A stretch of 64,000 nt of DNA from assembly GCF_030814435.1 (NCBI RefSeq), contig NZ_JAUSUW010000007.1:186001-250000 (forward strand), given 5' to 3'. A program made the position numbers and the translations under genes. Positions 1 to 10,576 of this stretch are shown piece after piece. The DNA is from Peteryoungia aggregata LMG 23059. Its GTDB lineage: Bacteria; Pseudomonadota; Alphaproteobacteria; Rhizobiales; Rhizobiaceae. Below the pieces are notes generated by a model. The model saw only the letters and a list, made by a program, of their open reading frames with translations, was not told where the DNA came from and ran no database searches. Each line of letters starts with the position of its first letter. Positions within the stretch are counted from its first letter, which is position 1.

Positions 1-437
1 TCCGCCTTTTTCTTCGTCTTGTAGGTGTCGAACTTGTAGGCGCGAAGCAGCATGCCGAGCGCCAGATCGGCGGCGGCCTTCGGCGACACTTCGAGACCTG
101 GCACGTCGAGATAGACGGCGACTGTCTCGGCGCCCTTCAGGGCTGCGGTCGCTGCTCCGCCGGCCTTGAGCCAGTCATGGGTCTCCAGGGCCTCCCCCTT
201 GCCGAGCCCGAGGACGACGATCCGATCCAGCGGCGAGCCGTGGGGCGCGACAATGTCGAGGGTCGACAGTGCCTTGCCGGTGAACTTGCCGACCTTGGCG
301 GCGCGCGCATAGATCCCGGCCGGATCCACCTCGGACACTCCAGCCGGCTGGTCAGCCCCGGACGTCTTCAACAGGATGGCAAGACCTCCGGTTGCGGCAT
401 GGGACTTGGCGAAGGCAATTGAGAGTTTCAGCGACAT
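1..437 (-). CDS. pepA: Leucyl aminopeptidase (M17 family), N-terminal part, cut by the window edge
   Basis: Reading leftward from an ATG at 437-435 gives a protein starting MSLKLSIAFAK and continuing open to base 1 (about 145 residues). The visible part is the M17 N-terminal alpha/beta domain, including a VVLGLGKGE-like strand and the Lys-rich stretch that precedes the linker. The metal-binding catalytic domain lies outside the window, so activity cannot be checked. The family removes N-terminal residues, especially Leu, from peptides in the cytoplasm. It is divergent from lptF, an arrangement common in rhizobia, and the two share a 271-base intergenic region (438-708). Confidence 0.85.
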   Translation of the reverse strand, partial: MSLKLSIAFAKSHAATGGLAILLKTSGADQPAGVSEVDPAGIYARAAKVGKFTGKALSTLDIVAPHGSPLDRIVVLGLGKGEALETHDWLKAGGAATAALKGAETVAVYLDVPGLEVSPKAAADLALGMLLRAYKFDTYKTKKKA

Positions 438-708
438 GAACGGCACCTTGAATGGGCATGAAAAGGAGATCTGCAGGGGATCATGGTCTTTTCACAAACG
501 ATGGCAAGACTTTGACCATTCATTTGCCAGCCAATCCCCCGATTGCGACAGGGCGTGGCGAGCGTGTCCGATTTATCGCGGTGGGCCAGAAAATGGTTTC
601 ACGAAGCCGGGGAAAATACCGAGGGCCGGTCGCCAAATCGCCGTAACCATCGTAGAGAAAGCCGATCCTCGGCGCGACGTCCGCGTGTCGCGTCTGCAAG
701 GGAACTCT

Positions 709-1875
709 ATGAAGATACTCGAACAATACATTCTGCGACGGGTCGTCCTGATGTTCCTGACAGCACTGCTGCCGGTGCTGGCGATCATCTGGACCACGCA
801 GGTATTGCAGCGTATCAATCTGGTGACCGACAGCGGACAGTCAGTCGGCTCCTTCATGGTGCTGGCGACGATGATCCTGCCGACCATCGTCTCCACGGTA
901 TTGCCCTTCGCGCTCGTGATCGGCATCACCCAGACGCTGACGACGATGAACAACGATTCGGAACTGGCGGTCATTGATGCCGCAGGAGCGCCGCGCCGTA
1001 CCATACAGCGCCCGCTGATCCTGCTTGCCGCCGGCCTCAGCCTGTTTTCCTTCCTGATGATGGGCTTCGTCGAGCCGGCAATGCGCGTCAATGTCCGGAC
1101 GATGATCGCCACGGCCTATGCGGACCTTCTCTCTTCTGTGATCGAGGAAAAGACCTTCCGACAGATCGAACCCGGGCTTTACGTGCAGATCTCCGAACGT
1201 CAGGCCGGTCGCAAGATGAAGGGCCTGCTCGTCGCCGACTCGCGTGATCCCGCTTCCGAGCTCATCTATTACGCCCGGGAAGGCGCCGTCGAGGAAAACG
1301 GCAAGGCGCTGGTGATGCAGGACGGAGAGGTGCAACGGAAATCGCCGACGGGCGACGTGACCGTCATCCGCTTCGACCGTTATGCCTTCGACCTTTCCGA
1401 TCTGTCCGAGGAACGGGGCCAGGCGCGATTTGGCGCCAAGGATCGGGACCTGTTCTACCTCATGGACCCGGATCCGCTGGACAAGCGGTTCCTCAGCCAC
1501 CCGAACGATTTCAGCGCGGAACTGCATCGCCGCATCAGCGCCTCCCTCTTTCCGCTGGTCTTTGCAATCATCAGTCTGATGATCTGTGGTGACGCACGGT
1601 CGCATCGCGAGGCGCGGCTGCATCCCATGGCCTCCGCACTCATCCTGGCGCTCTCGATCTTCTGGGGTTCAAACTACGTGACATCCCTGGCGGAAACCTC
1701 CAGCGCATACATCCCGTTGCAATACATCCTGCCCCTGGCGAGCGGCGGCCTCGCCCTGTTCATGCTCGCCACGAATCGCAGGCCGGCGCTGCCCAAGGCC
1801 CTGGCCAAACTGATACAGGCAGCGACGACCGCGACACAGAAGCGATTGGGCACCGGGACCGGAGGTGCCGCATGA
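709..1875 (+). CDS. lptF: LPS export ABC transporter permease LptF
   Basis: 388 residues. This is one of two inner-membrane permeases that, with LptB, extract lipopolysaccharide and pass it to the periplasmic Lpt bridge. The start MKILEQYILRR is chosen because AAGGGA lies 7 bases upstream and the family begins at this motif. The frame is open back to 376, but that extension overlaps pepA. Membrane segments are visible near residues 15-35 and 55-85, with three more in the last 110 residues, bracketing a large soluble periplasmic domain, as in the YjgP/YjgQ family. The stop overlaps the lptG start (ATGA), so the two are probably translationally coupled. Confidence 0.93.
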   Translation: MKILEQYILRRVVLMFLTALLPVLAIIWTTQVLQRINLVTDSGQSVGSFMVLATMILPTIVSTVLPFALVIGITQTLTTMNNDSELAVIDAAGAPRRTIQRPLILLAAGLSLFSFLMMGFVEPAMRVNVRTMIATAYADLLSSVIEEKTFRQIEPGLYVQISERQAGRKMKGLLVADSRDPASELIYYAREGAVEENGKALVMQDGEVQRKSPTGDVTVIRFDRYAFDLSDLSEERGQARFGAKDRDLFYLMDPDPLDKRFLSHPNDFSAELHRRISASLFPLVFAIISLMICGDARSHREARLHPMASALILALSIFWGSNYVTSLAETSSAYIPLQYILPLASGGLALFMLATNRRPALPKALAKLIQAATTATQKRLGTGTGGAA

Positions 1876-2954
1876 TCTGGACGCTGGGGCTCTATTTCTT
1901 CCGCCGTTACATGCTGACCGCATTGTGGTTCTTCCTCGGCGTGATTTCCATCACCTATCTCATCGACTTCACGGAGACCTCCGGGCGCTATGCAAGCCTC
2001 CCGGGCTACTCGGTTCCGGGCGTTCTCTATCTGACCGCGCTGCGCCTGCCGCTCATCCTACAACAGACGGTCCCATTCATCGGTCTCTTTGTCGGCATGG
2101 CCACGCTGATCGCGCTCAACCGCAAGTCGGAGCTGGTGGTCGCCCGGGCGGCTGGCATTTCGGTCTGGCAGTTCATGGCACCATTCATCATCGGCGCAAC
2201 GCTGCTGGGCATGACGACGACACTGGTCATCAATCCGCTAGCGGCCTGGGGACAACGCCAGGGCACGGAGATCGAGACGCAGTGGCGCGAGACGGCAGGA
2301 AGCAACAAACCTGCACCGATTCCGTGGCTGCGCCAGTCGAGTGGCGACAACGACGTGGCCCTGGGTGCCCGTGCCGTTCTGGAGGACGGAACCTTGCTCG
2401 TGGATGCGGTTCTTCTGCACTTCGACAAGGACGGTCGCATTGTGCTGCGCCAGGATGCGCGCACAGCGAAGTTGAAAGATGGTTACTGGATGCTTACCGA
2501 CGTGCTGGAGACACGTCCCGGCGAGATCCAGACGCGGCTTGCCGACACACGAGTCGCGACCAATCTCAACGAGGAATTCGTGCAGCAGCGCCTGGCCAAG
2601 CCAGAGAGCGTTGCTTTTTATGATCTTTTTCAGAAAATTGAAGTTGCCCGGTCGTTCGGCATTGCGCCGCACGCCCTGGAAACACAGCTTCACTCGCTGC
2701 TTTCCCTGCCATTCCTGATGGTGGCGATGACACTGATTGCAGGCACCGTGTCGCTCAAATTCAGCCGTATCAACCAGTCACGTACCGTGATTCTCGGTGG
2801 AATCTTGTCAGGCTTCGTGCTTTATGTTGTGACAGTGCTCGTCAGGGCATTCGGAAGCAGCGGCGTCATGCCGCCATATGTTGCGGCCTGGGTCCCAGTT
2901 GTCGTAGCGATGGCATTGGGGGCAACGATTCTGCTTCACAAGGAGGATGGTTAG
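1872..2954 (+). CDS. lptG: LPS export ABC transporter permease LptG
   Basis: 360 residues, the partner permease of LptF in the LptB2FG extractor. The N-terminus (MIWTLGLYFFRRYMLTALWFFLG) is the family signature. Membrane segments lie near residues 12-35, 55-80 and 95-120, then a periplasmic beta-rich domain, then three segments after residue 260. It starts inside the lptF stop codon (4-base overlap). Its stop shares one base with the GTG proposed for lptD, so lptF-lptG-lptD form one tightly packed unit for LPS delivery to the outer membrane. Confidence 0.93.
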   Translation: MIWTLGLYFFRRYMLTALWFFLGVISITYLIDFTETSGRYASLPGYSVPGVLYLTALRLPLILQQTVPFIGLFVGMATLIALNRKSELVVARAAGISVWQFMAPFIIGATLLGMTTTLVINPLAAWGQRQGTEIETQWRETAGSNKPAPIPWLRQSSGDNDVALGARAVLEDGTLLVDAVLLHFDKDGRIVLRQDARTAKLKDGYWMLTDVLETRPGEIQTRLADTRVATNLNEEFVQQRLAKPESVAFYDLFQKIEVARSFGIAPHALETQLHSLLSLPFLMVAMTLIAGTVSLKFSRINQSRTVILGGILSGFVLYVVTVLVRAFGSSGVMPPYVAAWVPVVVAMALGATILLHKEDG

Positions 2955-5287
2955 TGGCGGTAAAAGACCGCGGGAATATCAGGAGGCTCTCAGTAGCCCT
3001 GCTGACCAGTGTCGCTGTGTGCGCTTTGCCGCTCACTGCGTCTCTCGTGCATGCGCAGAGCCTGCCGGACTCAGCGACGACGGCGGGTCAACTCCCTGAT
3101 GACGCGAAGCTGCTCCTCGCAGCCAATGAACTCGTTTATGACCGGGATGCCGAGCGCGTTGTCGCCAACGGCGCGGTGCAGATAAATTATGCGGGCTACC
3201 AGATGGTCGCCCGACAGGTCGTCTACGATCAGAAGACGGGCCGCGTCACGGCGGCCGGCAACATCGAACTTGTGGAACCGACCGGCAACCGCATTTATGC
3301 GGAATCACTCGATGTCACCGACAACTTCTCGGATGGCTTCCTGCGGGCGCTGCGTCTGGAGACCACGGACAACACTCGTCTGGTCGCAGAGAGCGCCGAG
3401 CGTGTCGGCGGCACCCAGATGATCCTGCACAAGGGCGTCTACACGGCCTGCCTTCCCTGCGCCGAGAATCCGTCGCGCCCGCCGATCTGGCAGGTGAAGG
3501 CGGAGCGGGTTGTCCAGGACGGCAAGAAGAAGACTGTCCGCCTCGAAAAGGCTCGCTTCGAGCTGTTCGGGCATTCGATCGCGACGCTTCCGTTCATTGA
3601 GGTGCCGGACAACACGGTAAAGCGCAAGTCCGGCTTCCTGTTTCCGGAATTCCGTTCGGGCGAGAACATCGGCTTCGGCATCTCCGTTCCCTATTACATC
3701 GCGATCGCACCGGATCGCGATGCGACCGTGACGACCACTGGTTTCACCAACCAGGGCGTGCTGCTGGAAGCGGAGCTGCGTCAGCGTTTCGAGCGCGGGC
3801 AGGCCAATCTTCGCTTCGCCGGCATCAGCCAGATGAACACCGACGAATTCACGGCGGGTACCAGTGACGCCGATCGCGATTTCCGTGGGCTCGTTGCCTC
3901 CAAGGGCGACTTCAAGATCAATCCACGCTGGGCCTTCGGCTGGGACGTCATGTTCCAGACCGACAACAACTTCGCCCGCACCTATGGTGTGGACGGCCTC
4001 AACAGCTCGACGAATACCAATGTCGTCTATCTGACTGGCGTCGGCGAGCGCAATTTCTTCGACATGCGCAGCTACTATTTCGATGTTCAGGACGCGGATG
4101 TCGACAATACCGCCGAGAAGAAACAGGCGACCGTCCTGCCTGTCATCGATTACAGCTACTACGCTCCCGAGCTCGTTGCCGGTGGCCAGCTGTCGGGCAC
4201 GCTGAACTTCACGTCCTTGTCGCGCTTTTCCAGCGAAATGGCAGACATGAACGGCGATGGTGTGAACGACCTCTATCGCGGACTCAAGGGCAACATGAAC
4301 CGCCTGACCGGCGAATTCGAATGGGAACGCACATTCGACGGCCCGGGCGGTCTGCAGATCACTCCGTTGCTTGCGGCACGCGGCGATGTCTACGGTCTGG
4401 CGATGGACGAGCCCGAAACCTACTCCGGTGGCTACACCTCAAACGACGCACCGGCACGGTATCTCCTGACTGCCGGGATCGAGGCACGGTATCCCTGGCT
4501 GATCACTACGGACAACAGCACCCACATCATCGAGCCGATTGCACAGATCTATGCGCGCAACGATGAGGATCTTGCCGGCCAGTTGCCGAACGAAGACGCG
4601 CAGAGCCTTGTCTTCGACGCGAGCAACCTGTTCTCGCGCAACAAGTTCTCGGGCTTCGATCGGGTCGAGGGTGGCACGCGGGCGAATGTCGGCATGCGAT
4701 ATACCGGCAGCTTCGACAACGGCGTCGGTGTTCGCGCGGTCTTCGGCCAGTCCTATCATCTGGCGGGTCTGAACTCCTACGCAACGGACGACCTGCTCGC
4801 TGTCGGGTCTGATTCGGGTCTGGAGACCGATGTCTCGGATTTCGTTGCCTCGGCCGGTTTCGAACTGCCTGTGGGTCTGTCGCTCAGCGCCGGTGTCCGC
4901 CTCGACGAGAAGACACTCGACGTTCGCCGCACCGACCTCAACGCGACCTATGCGCAGGAGCGGTTCGAAACGAGCCTGACCTTCACGCAGGTCGATGCAC
5001 GGCCTGACTACTCGTTCAGCGAGGACAACCAGACGATCAGCAGTTCTTCGACCGTCAAGGTCACACAGAACTGGTCCGTCTTCGGTTCGGTCAACTACGA
5101 TATAGACGCCAACTCCTTCAACCGTCGGAGTGTCGGCATATCCTACGCCGACGAGTGCACCGTCTTCTCGATCGGCTATTCGGACAAGTATGACCCGAAT
5201 GCCGAGACCGCGAACGACTGGACGATTGGCGGCAAGCTTGTCTTCCGGACCCTTGGCGAGATCAACCTGAGCGATAATTCGTTCTAG
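2954..5287 (+). CDS. lptD: LPS assembly outer-membrane protein LptD
   Basis: 777 residues with a GTG start overlapping the lptG stop by one base. A cleavable signal peptide ends around residue 35 (SLVHAQS). An OstA/LptA-like beta-jellyroll occupies about residues 50-160, followed by the LptD beta-barrel to the C-terminal Phe, a usual outer-membrane ending. The protein inserts LPS into the outer leaflet. Cysteines at 166 and 169 and one near 735 could form the disulfides that lock LptD domains; this is inferred from the E. coli protein. Length is normal for alphaproteobacteria. Confidence 0.92.
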   Translation: MAVKDRGNIRRLSVALLTSVAVCALPLTASLVHAQSLPDSATTAGQLPDDAKLLLAANELVYDRDAERVVANGAVQINYAGYQMVARQVVYDQKTGRVTAAGNIELVEPTGNRIYAESLDVTDNFSDGFLRALRLETTDNTRLVAESAERVGGTQMILHKGVYTACLPCAENPSRPPIWQVKAERVVQDGKKKTVRLEKARFELFGHSIATLPFIEVPDNTVKRKSGFLFPEFRSGENIGFGISVPYYIAIAPDRDATVTTTGFTNQGVLLEAELRQRFERGQANLRFAGISQMNTDEFTAGTSDADRDFRGLVASKGDFKINPRWAFGWDVMFQTDNNFARTYGVDGLNSSTNTNVVYLTGVGERNFFDMRSYYFDVQDADVDNTAEKKQATVLPVIDYSYYAPELVAGGQLSGTLNFTSLSRFSSEMADMNGDGVNDLYRGLKGNMNRLTGEFEWERTFDGPGGLQITPLLAARGDVYGLAMDEPETYSGGYTSNDAPARYLLTAGIEARYPWLITTDNSTHIIEPIAQIYARNDEDLAGQLPNEDAQSLVFDASNLFSRNKFSGFDRVEGGTRANVGMRYTGSFDNGVGVRAVFGQSYHLAGLNSYATDDLLAVGSDSGLETDVSDFVASAGFELPVGLSLSAGVRLDEKTLDVRRTDLNATYAQERFETSLTFTQVDARPDYSFSEDNQTISSSSTVKVTQNWSVFGSVNYDIDANSFNRRSVGISYADECTVFSIGYSDKYDPNAETANDWTIGGKLVFRTLGEINLSDNSF

Positions 5288-5322
5288 TGATTCGTCGCCT
5301 CTTCGGCGGACGTCATTGTTTC

Positions 5323-5356
5323 GCCGCACGGATTGTGCAATCCGTGCGGCAGTTTT
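5323..5356 (+). terminator. Hairpin terminator between lptD and the SurA-like gene
   Basis: A perfect 12-base-pair stem (5323-5334 with 5339-5350) closes on a 4-base loop and is followed by AGTTTT. It lies 36 bases after the lptD stop and 61 before the next start. The T run is short, so partial read-through into the downstream genes is possible. Confidence 0.65.
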
Positions 5357-5416
5357 AAGATCCGTTGATAGACGAACGTCCGGGCGATGCCGCATCCTCC
5401 GGAGAAAGGATTAGAG

Positions 5417-6364
5417 ATGGCCACCGCGACAAAGGGCACCAGCTTCCTGCTTGCCGGCGTCATCGCGCTGTCCCTCAGCGTGAGCCCAACCCCTATGATC
5501 GCGCCAGCACAGGCCGCAACATCCGTGGTGGCCGTGGTCAACAAGACCGCGATTACAAGCGGAGACGTCTCGCGGCGTGCAGCATTCCTGCGCCTCCAGC
5601 GCCGCAGCGGCAATCTGCAAAAGATCGCCAAGGAAGAACTGATTGACGAGGCGCTGAAGCGCCAGGAAATTGCCCGGGTCGGCCTGTCGGTGAGCACCGC
5701 GGAGGTCGATGCTTCGTTCGAGCGTTTCGCCTCGTCCAACAAGATGTCCATCTCGCAGCTGAATTCCGTTCTCGATCAGGCTGGTGTCGGAGCAGCCCAT
5801 TTCAAGGCGTTCATCGCGGTCTCGATGAGCTGGCCTCGCCTCGTCAATGCCCGCTACGGTGCCGGCTCGCGCGGACGCCTGTCGAACCAGGATCTGATAA
5901 CGCGATTGCTGGAGAACAAGCAGAAGCCGGTCACGACCGAGTACTTCCTCAAACAGGTCGTGTTCGTCGTTCCGGCCTCGAAGAAGGGCAGCGTGGGCAA
6001 GCGCAAGGCGGAAGCCGAGAAGTCGCGTTCATCCTTCCCCGGCTGTGATCAGGCGATGGAATTTGCCAAGAACTATATCGACGTATCGATCCGCAATCTG
6101 GGCCGCGTCATGGAGCCCGAACTGCCGCCGGAATGGAAGCCGCTGATCGAGAAGGCCAAGGACGGGACGACGGCAACGCGCGTCACCGATCGTGGCGTGG
6201 AATATATCGCGATCTGCAATCAGCGCCAGGTCTCCGACGACGTTGCAGCGGAGGTCGTCTTCCGGGCCGAGGACATCGGCAAGGAACAAGAGGGCGGCGA
6301 CAACCCGAACGCTACGAAATACATGGAAGAACTGCGCTCGAAGGCCCAGATCGTAATGCAATGA
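5417..6364 (+). CDS. SurA-like periplasmic chaperone / peptidyl-prolyl isomerase-family protein
   Basis: 315 residues. The ATG at 5417 is preceded by GGAGAAAGGA; an upstream in-frame ATG at 5387 lacks such a site. A signal peptide ends near residue 33 (APAQA-A). Next is a SurA N-terminal-type helical domain (VVAVVNKTAITSGDV, about 36-150). The second half (about 175-300) is only weakly parvulin-like, so chaperone function is better supported than isomerase activity. SurA assists folding of outer-membrane proteins such as LptD, encoded just upstream. The order lptD-surA-pdxA-rsmA is conserved across many proteobacteria. An assignment as surA orthologue is inferred from context and the N-terminal domain. 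Confidence 0.8.
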   Translation: MATATKGTSFLLAGVIALSLSVSPTPMIAPAQAATSVVAVVNKTAITSGDVSRRAAFLRLQRRSGNLQKIAKEELIDEALKRQEIARVGLSVSTAEVDASFERFASSNKMSISQLNSVLDQAGVGAAHFKAFIAVSMSWPRLVNARYGAGSRGRLSNQDLITRLLENKQKPVTTEYFLKQVVFVVPASKKGSVGKRKAEAEKSRSSFPGCDQAMEFAKNYIDVSIRNLGRVMEPELPPEWKPLIEKAKDGTTATRVTDRGVEYIAICNQRQVSDDVAAEVVFRAEDIGKEQEGGDNPNATKYMEELRSKAQIVMQ

Positions 6365-6382
6365 ACGGCGAAAGGCCGATCC

Positions 6383-7405
6383 ATGAATGATGGCGTCCTT
6401 CCGCTCGCGCTCAGCCAGGGTGACCCGGCCGGCATAGGTCCAGACATCGCACTGCAAGCCTGGCTGCGGCGCGACGAAAGAGCGCTTCCGGCTTTTCTCT
6501 ACATCGGTGACCCGGCCGTCCTGCATGTGCGTGCCCGACAACTGGATCTCGACGTTCCAATCGTCGAGACCGATGCGACGCATGCCTCGCAGATGTTTCA
6601 ACGCGCGCTTCCGGTGCTTCCCATAGCAACCGGCGTCGATGTGCTCGCAGGCAAGCCACACGTATCCAATGCCCGCGGCACGATCGCAGCGATCGAAACT
6701 GCCGTTTCCCTTTGCCTCTCCGGTGACGTCCGTGCGGTCGTGACCAATCCGATCGCGAAATCGGTGCTCTACGAAGCCGGGTTCGGCTTTCCGGGGCACA
6801 CGGAGTTTCTCGCCGATCTCGCATCCAAGGCCACTGGCGAGACCCGCATGCCGGTCATGATGCTGGCCGGGCCCAAGCTGCGTGCCGTACCGGTTACGAT
6901 CCACATCCCGCTCAAGGACGTCTCCGGCACCCTCACCGAGGCCCTCATTATCGAGACATGCCGGGTGGTCGCCCAGGATATGAAGTCGCGCTTCGGCCTT
7001 CCCTCGCCCCGGCTCGCGGTCGCGGGTCTCAATCCGCATGCCGGTGAAGGTGGCGCGATCGGGCAGGAGGATGATGCGATCATCCACCCCGCAATCCGGC
7101 AGCTGCGCGACGACGGCATCGATGCCTTCGGGCCCCTCCCCGCTGATACCATGTTCCATGGCGATGCGCGGACCCGCTACGACGTGGCCATCTGCATGTA
7201 CCACGATCAGGCGCTCATCCCGGCGAAGGCACTCGGCTTCGATGACAGCGTCAATGTCACGCTCGGCCTGCCCTTCATCCGCACCTCGCCCGACCATGGA
7301 ACGGCCTTTGGCCTGGCCGGCAGCGGGTTTGCCAAGGAGACGAGCCTGGTTGCCGCGCTGGAGATGGCCGACAGAATGAGCTTCGCACAGGACACTTCCC
7401 GCTGA
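6383..7405 (+). CDS. pdxA: 4-hydroxythreonine-4-phosphate dehydrogenase
   Basis: 340 residues, close to the family norm. The enzyme oxidises 4-phosphohydroxy-L-threonine for pyridoxal 5'-phosphate synthesis in the cytoplasm. Visible motifs are the opening [15 protein letters not shown], the metal-ligand region [18 protein letters not shown], and the C-terminal [11 protein letters not shown] segment with a metal-binding His. A GAAAGG box precedes the ATG. Its stop overlaps the rsmA start by one base, so the two are co-translated. Confidence 0.94.
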   Translation: MNDGVLPLALSQGDPAGIGPDIALQAWLRRDERALPAFLYIGDPAVLHVRARQLDLDVPIVETDATHASQMFQRALPVLPIATGVDVLAGKPHVSNARGTIAAIETAVSLCLSGDVRAVVTNPIAKSVLYEAGFGFPGHTEFLADLASKATGETRMPVMMLAGPKLRAVPVTIHIPLKDVSGTLTEALIIETCRVVAQDMKSRFGLPSPRLAVAGLNPHAGEGGAIGQEDDAIIHPAIRQLRDDGIDAFGPLPADTMFHGDARTRYDVAICMYHDQALIPAKALGFDDSVNVTLGLPFIRTSPDHGTAFGLAGSGFAKETSLVAALEMADRMSFAQDTSR

Positions 7406-8232
7406 TGGCCGCACTCGACGGACTGCCTCCGCTGCGCGAGGTGATCGCGCGCCACGGTCTCGACGCCAAGAAGGCGCTCGGCCAGAACTTTCTCCTCGAT
7501 CTCAACCTCACCCAGAAGGTGGCGCGCACAGCCGGCTCGCTCGAAGGGGCAACGGTCATCGAGGTCGGCCCCGGTCCGGGCGGGCTGACGCGGGCCATCC
7601 TTGCACTTGGCGCAAAGAAGGTCATCGCCATCGAGCGCGATGCCCGCTGCCTGCCCGCGCTCCAGGAAATCGCCGATCACTACCCAGGTCGCCTGGAGGT
7701 GATCGAGGGAGATGCGCTGAAGACCGACTTCGAGGCCCTCGCCAAGGGCGAGCCGGTCAAGATCATCGCAAACCTCCCTTACAATGTCGGCACCCAACTC
7801 CTGGTCAACTGGCTCCTGCCGCGGCAATGGCCGCCGTTCTGGCAATCCCTGACGCTGATGTTCCAGAGAGAGGTCGGACAGCGGATCGTCGCTCGCGAGG
7901 ACGACAACCACTATGGCCGGCTGGGCGTGCTTTGCGGCTGGCGTACGGAGGCCCATATGGCCTTCGACATCCCGCCGCAGGCCTTCACGCCGCCGCCGAA
8001 GGTGACATCGACCGTGGTTCATCTGGTCCCGATCGAAAAGCCGCTTCCCTGCGATCCGGACAAGCTTGAGAAGGTCACGCTGGCGGCCTTCGGTCAGAGG
8101 CGCAAAATGCTGCGGCAGAGCCTCAAGCCCATCGGCGGGGAAGCGCTGCTCGGCCGCGCAGAGATCGATCCCCAACGCCGGGCGGAAACGCTCAGCGTCG
8201 AGGAGTTCTGCCGTCTCGCCAACCTGCTTTGA
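7405..8232 (+). CDS. rsmA: 16S rRNA (adenine1518-N6/adenine1519-N6)-dimethyltransferase
   Basis: 275 residues (also called ksgA). It dimethylates two adjacent adenines near the 3' end of 16S rRNA during 30S maturation. The start region [11 protein letters not shown], the SAM-binding motif [16 protein letters not shown] (about 49-64) and the catalytic NLPYN motif (about 118-122) are all present. It overlaps pdxA by one base and ends the lpt-surA-pdxA-rsmA run. The convergent chemoreceptor gene ends 18 bases further on. Confidence 0.95.
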   Translation: MAALDGLPPLREVIARHGLDAKKALGQNFLLDLNLTQKVARTAGSLEGATVIEVGPGPGGLTRAILALGAKKVIAIERDARCLPALQEIADHYPGRLEVIEGDALKTDFEALAKGEPVKIIANLPYNVGTQLLVNWLLPRQWPPFWQSLTLMFQREVGQRIVAREDDNHYGRLGVLCGWRTEAHMAFDIPPQAFTPPPKVTSTVVHLVPIEKPLPCDPDKLEKVTLAAFGQRRKMLRQSLKPIGGEALLGRAEIDPQRRAETLSVEEFCRLANLL

Positions 8233-8250
8233 CAGGCGCCGGCCGCTTTG

Positions 8251-10455
8251 TCAGGCGGCCTCCCGGCCACGCGCACCGTGCTCGTGCAGCGGCAACTTGA
8301 ACAGCGCAACCTGTGCGTTGAGCCTGTCGGCTTCCGTCGCCACACTCGACGTCGCTGCACTCGCCTCTTCGACCATGGCCGCATTCTGCTGGGTTACCTG
8401 ATCCATCTGGCTGACGGCCTGGCTTATCTCGGCCAACGCCGCCGACTGCTGCCTTGCGGCGGCGGCGATCGCGCTGACCCGCTCGTTGATCTTCATCACA
8501 TGCTCTTCGATGCCTCGCAATGTATCGCCCGTTTCGTGAACGAGACGAACGCCGGCTTCGACCTCCTGCGCCGAACGATTGATCAATGCCTTGATCTCGC
8601 GCGCGGCCGTCGCCGAGCGTTGGGCAAGCTCGCGCACCTCCTGGGCGACGACAGCGAAGCCGCGTCCGCTCTCACCCGCTCGTGCCGCCTCGACCCCGGC
8701 ATTCAGCGCAAGGAGATTCGTCTGGAAGGCGATCTCGTCGATCACGCTGATGATCTGGCCGATCTGGCCGGAAGACTGCTCGATATGGTGCATCGCCTTG
8801 ACGGTATCCGAGACAACGGCACCGGATTTCTGGGTGGTCGCCGTAGCCTCACGCACGAGCAGTCCCGCTTCCTCGGCTCTCTGCGTGGCACTGCTCATGG
8901 CCGCCGTGATCTCGGTGATGGAGGCGGAGGCCTCCTCCAGTGCCGCCGCCTGGCGCTCGGTGCGACGGGCGAGGTCATCGGCAGCGAGTTGCAACTCCTG
9001 AGAGCCGCCATGCAGCTGGCCGGTGCTGAGCCTGATCGTCGACATGACGCCGCAGAGGCGCTCCATGGAGCCATTGAAGCTGGTGCGCAGGGGATCGAGC
9101 GACGGCGCGAAGGCTCGCGTCAGGCGGAAACCGATATCACCGGACGAGAGGGCATCGAGACCCCTTGCGAGTTGCTCCACGGCATCGGCGATCTCAGCCG
9201 CCCGCTCGGCCCTTTCGCGCTCGGCAGCCTGCTCTGCGGCTCTCTTGATCCGCTCGGCTTCCTCCTGGTCCTCGCGTTCCTTGAGCATGCGCGCCTTGGC
9301 AAGCGCAATGTACTGGCGCACCGCGCCGCCCATCTGACCGATCTCATCCTTGCTTTCCGACTGGAGCAGATCGACCTCGATCTGGCCGGCCGCAAGATCG
9401 TGCATCGTCCGTGTGAGCTTGCGAAGGGGGCGAACGACGGTCAAGGACAGGGAGATCGCAAAGAAGCAGGCGAAGGTGAGTACGGTGCTGGTGACGCCGG
9501 CAACCCGCAGCAGGTGCTGATACTCCTCTTCGGCCATCATACCGGCATCGACCACGATGGTGCCCAAGGTCTCGTTTTCCAGCTCCTTCAAGCGCTCGAT
9601 CCGGCGCGCCGAGCGCTCCAACCACTCCCGGTCATCGAGGGAGCTGAGGTCCGCAGCCAGACCGCCGACCATCATCTTCGACCGAATGTTCTCCACCATC
9701 TCCGAGTCGGAAGTATGCAGCGATTCCCGATAGTGTTCACGCTCCTCGTCAGGCAGGAGTTCGAGATATTGGTCGATTAGGGATTTCTGCGAACCGAACA
9801 TGCCGACGAAATCGAGATAGTGCGCCTCGTCGAACCTGCCTTCCGCTATGAAGGTGTGTCCCAGGTTGCGCTCCTGACCGGCCACCTCCTTGGCATTCAT
9901 AAGAAGGTTGTAGGCCATCATCTTGCCGACGACACCCCTGGACCCCGCGATCAACGAAAACTCCCTCGACACGTTCATCAGCCGGTGGACGAGATCGGTG
10001 TAGAAGATGAATGCCTCCTGCGGTGCGATCTTCAGCGCATCCGTGTCGGCACGCATTTGCGGCAACTTTGCCAGAACGGCGGCCAGTTCCTCCTCGTGGC
10101 GGATCAGGGTCGCATCGCCTTCCGCCTTCATGTCCGCAAGGACCTGATCCATGCGTGCCAGCGCCGGAGCGGCCTGCTGCCTGCTTGCGTCCAGTTCCGC
10201 ACGATGAGCTTCGCCCTTTGCAGCAAGCAATCCGACCGCTTCGGCGCGCTCGCTCTGGAGCGCGTGGACGAAATCGCCGATCACGCCGAGGTCAGCGCTC
10301 ACAACGCCGAGATGGCGCGCATGCTGATAGGCCGTAAACGTGGTGTTGATTTCGACATAGGCCAAACCGGCCAGCGCCAGCAGCGGGATGGCAAGTGCCA
10401 CCGCGAGGCGCCAGGTTACAGAAACATCCGTAAGTCGCATTTCGATCCCCAGCAT
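8251..10455 (-). CDS. Methyl-accepting chemotaxis protein with NIT sensor domain
   Basis: 734 residues. A membrane anchor lies near residues 12-35. A long helical periplasmic region (about 45-310) follows, matching the nitrate/nitrite-sensing NIT fold ([22 protein letters not shown]). Then come a second membrane segment (about 315-340), a HAMP region and a cytoplasmic signalling domain whose hairpin tip contains [20 protein letters not shown]. It would relay a ligand signal to CheA/CheW. The ligand cannot be told from sequence; NIT is inferred from pattern. The ATG at 10440 (MRLTDVSV) has a better GGGGA site and is an alternative start. Confidence 0.88.
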   Translation of the reverse strand: MLGIEMRLTDVSVTWRLAVALAIPLLALAGLAYVEINTTFTAYQHARHLGVVSADLGVIGDFVHALQSERAEAVGLLAAKGEAHRAELDASRQQAAPALARMDQVLADMKAEGDATLIRHEEELAAVLAKLPQMRADTDALKIAPQEAFIFYTDLVHRLMNVSREFSLIAGSRGVVGKMMAYNLLMNAKEVAGQERNLGHTFIAEGRFDEAHYLDFVGMFGSQKSLIDQYLELLPDEEREHYRESLHTSDSEMVENIRSKMMVGGLAADLSSLDDREWLERSARRIERLKELENETLGTIVVDAGMMAEEEYQHLLRVAGVTSTVLTFACFFAISLSLTVVRPLRKLTRTMHDLAAGQIEVDLLQSESKDEIGQMGGAVRQYIALAKARMLKEREDQEEAERIKRAAEQAAERERAERAAEIADAVEQLARGLDALSSGDIGFRLTRAFAPSLDPLRTSFNGSMERLCGVMSTIRLSTGQLHGGSQELQLAADDLARRTERQAAALEEASASITEITAAMSSATQRAEEAGLLVREATATTQKSGAVVSDTVKAMHHIEQSSGQIGQIISVIDEIAFQTNLLALNAGVEAARAGESGRGFAVVAQEVRELAQRSATAAREIKALINRSAQEVEAGVRLVHETGDTLRGIEEHVMKINERVSAIAAAARQQSAALAEISQAVSQMDQVTQQNAAMVEEASAATSSVATEADRLNAQVALFKLPLHEHGARGREAA

Positions 10456-10576
10456 TCGCCCTGCGGAAGCCCCGGTTCCGCAACCATAGCGTCAAGAGGA
10501 TGATGCAATGCAATGGTTAAACATTAGTATTTATTGAATTACTCAAATTGAGCGATGCTGCAATTTCTCTCACCGC

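Noticed and set aside
452-646. Possible small gene between pepA and lptF
   Set aside because: Weak ribosome site and no recognisable composition; region is more likely the divergent promoter.
376-708. Extended start for lptF
   Set aside because: Would overlap pepA antisense and add a non-conserved leader; ATG 709 has a good ribosome site.
6029-7414. Long minus-strand ORF of about 461 codons
   Set aside because: Antisense to pdxA and surA; the plus-strand genes carry all recognised motifs.
8248-9780. Long plus-strand ORF of about 510 codons
   Set aside because: It is the reverse shadow of the chemoreceptor; His/Arg/Asp-rich with no domain.
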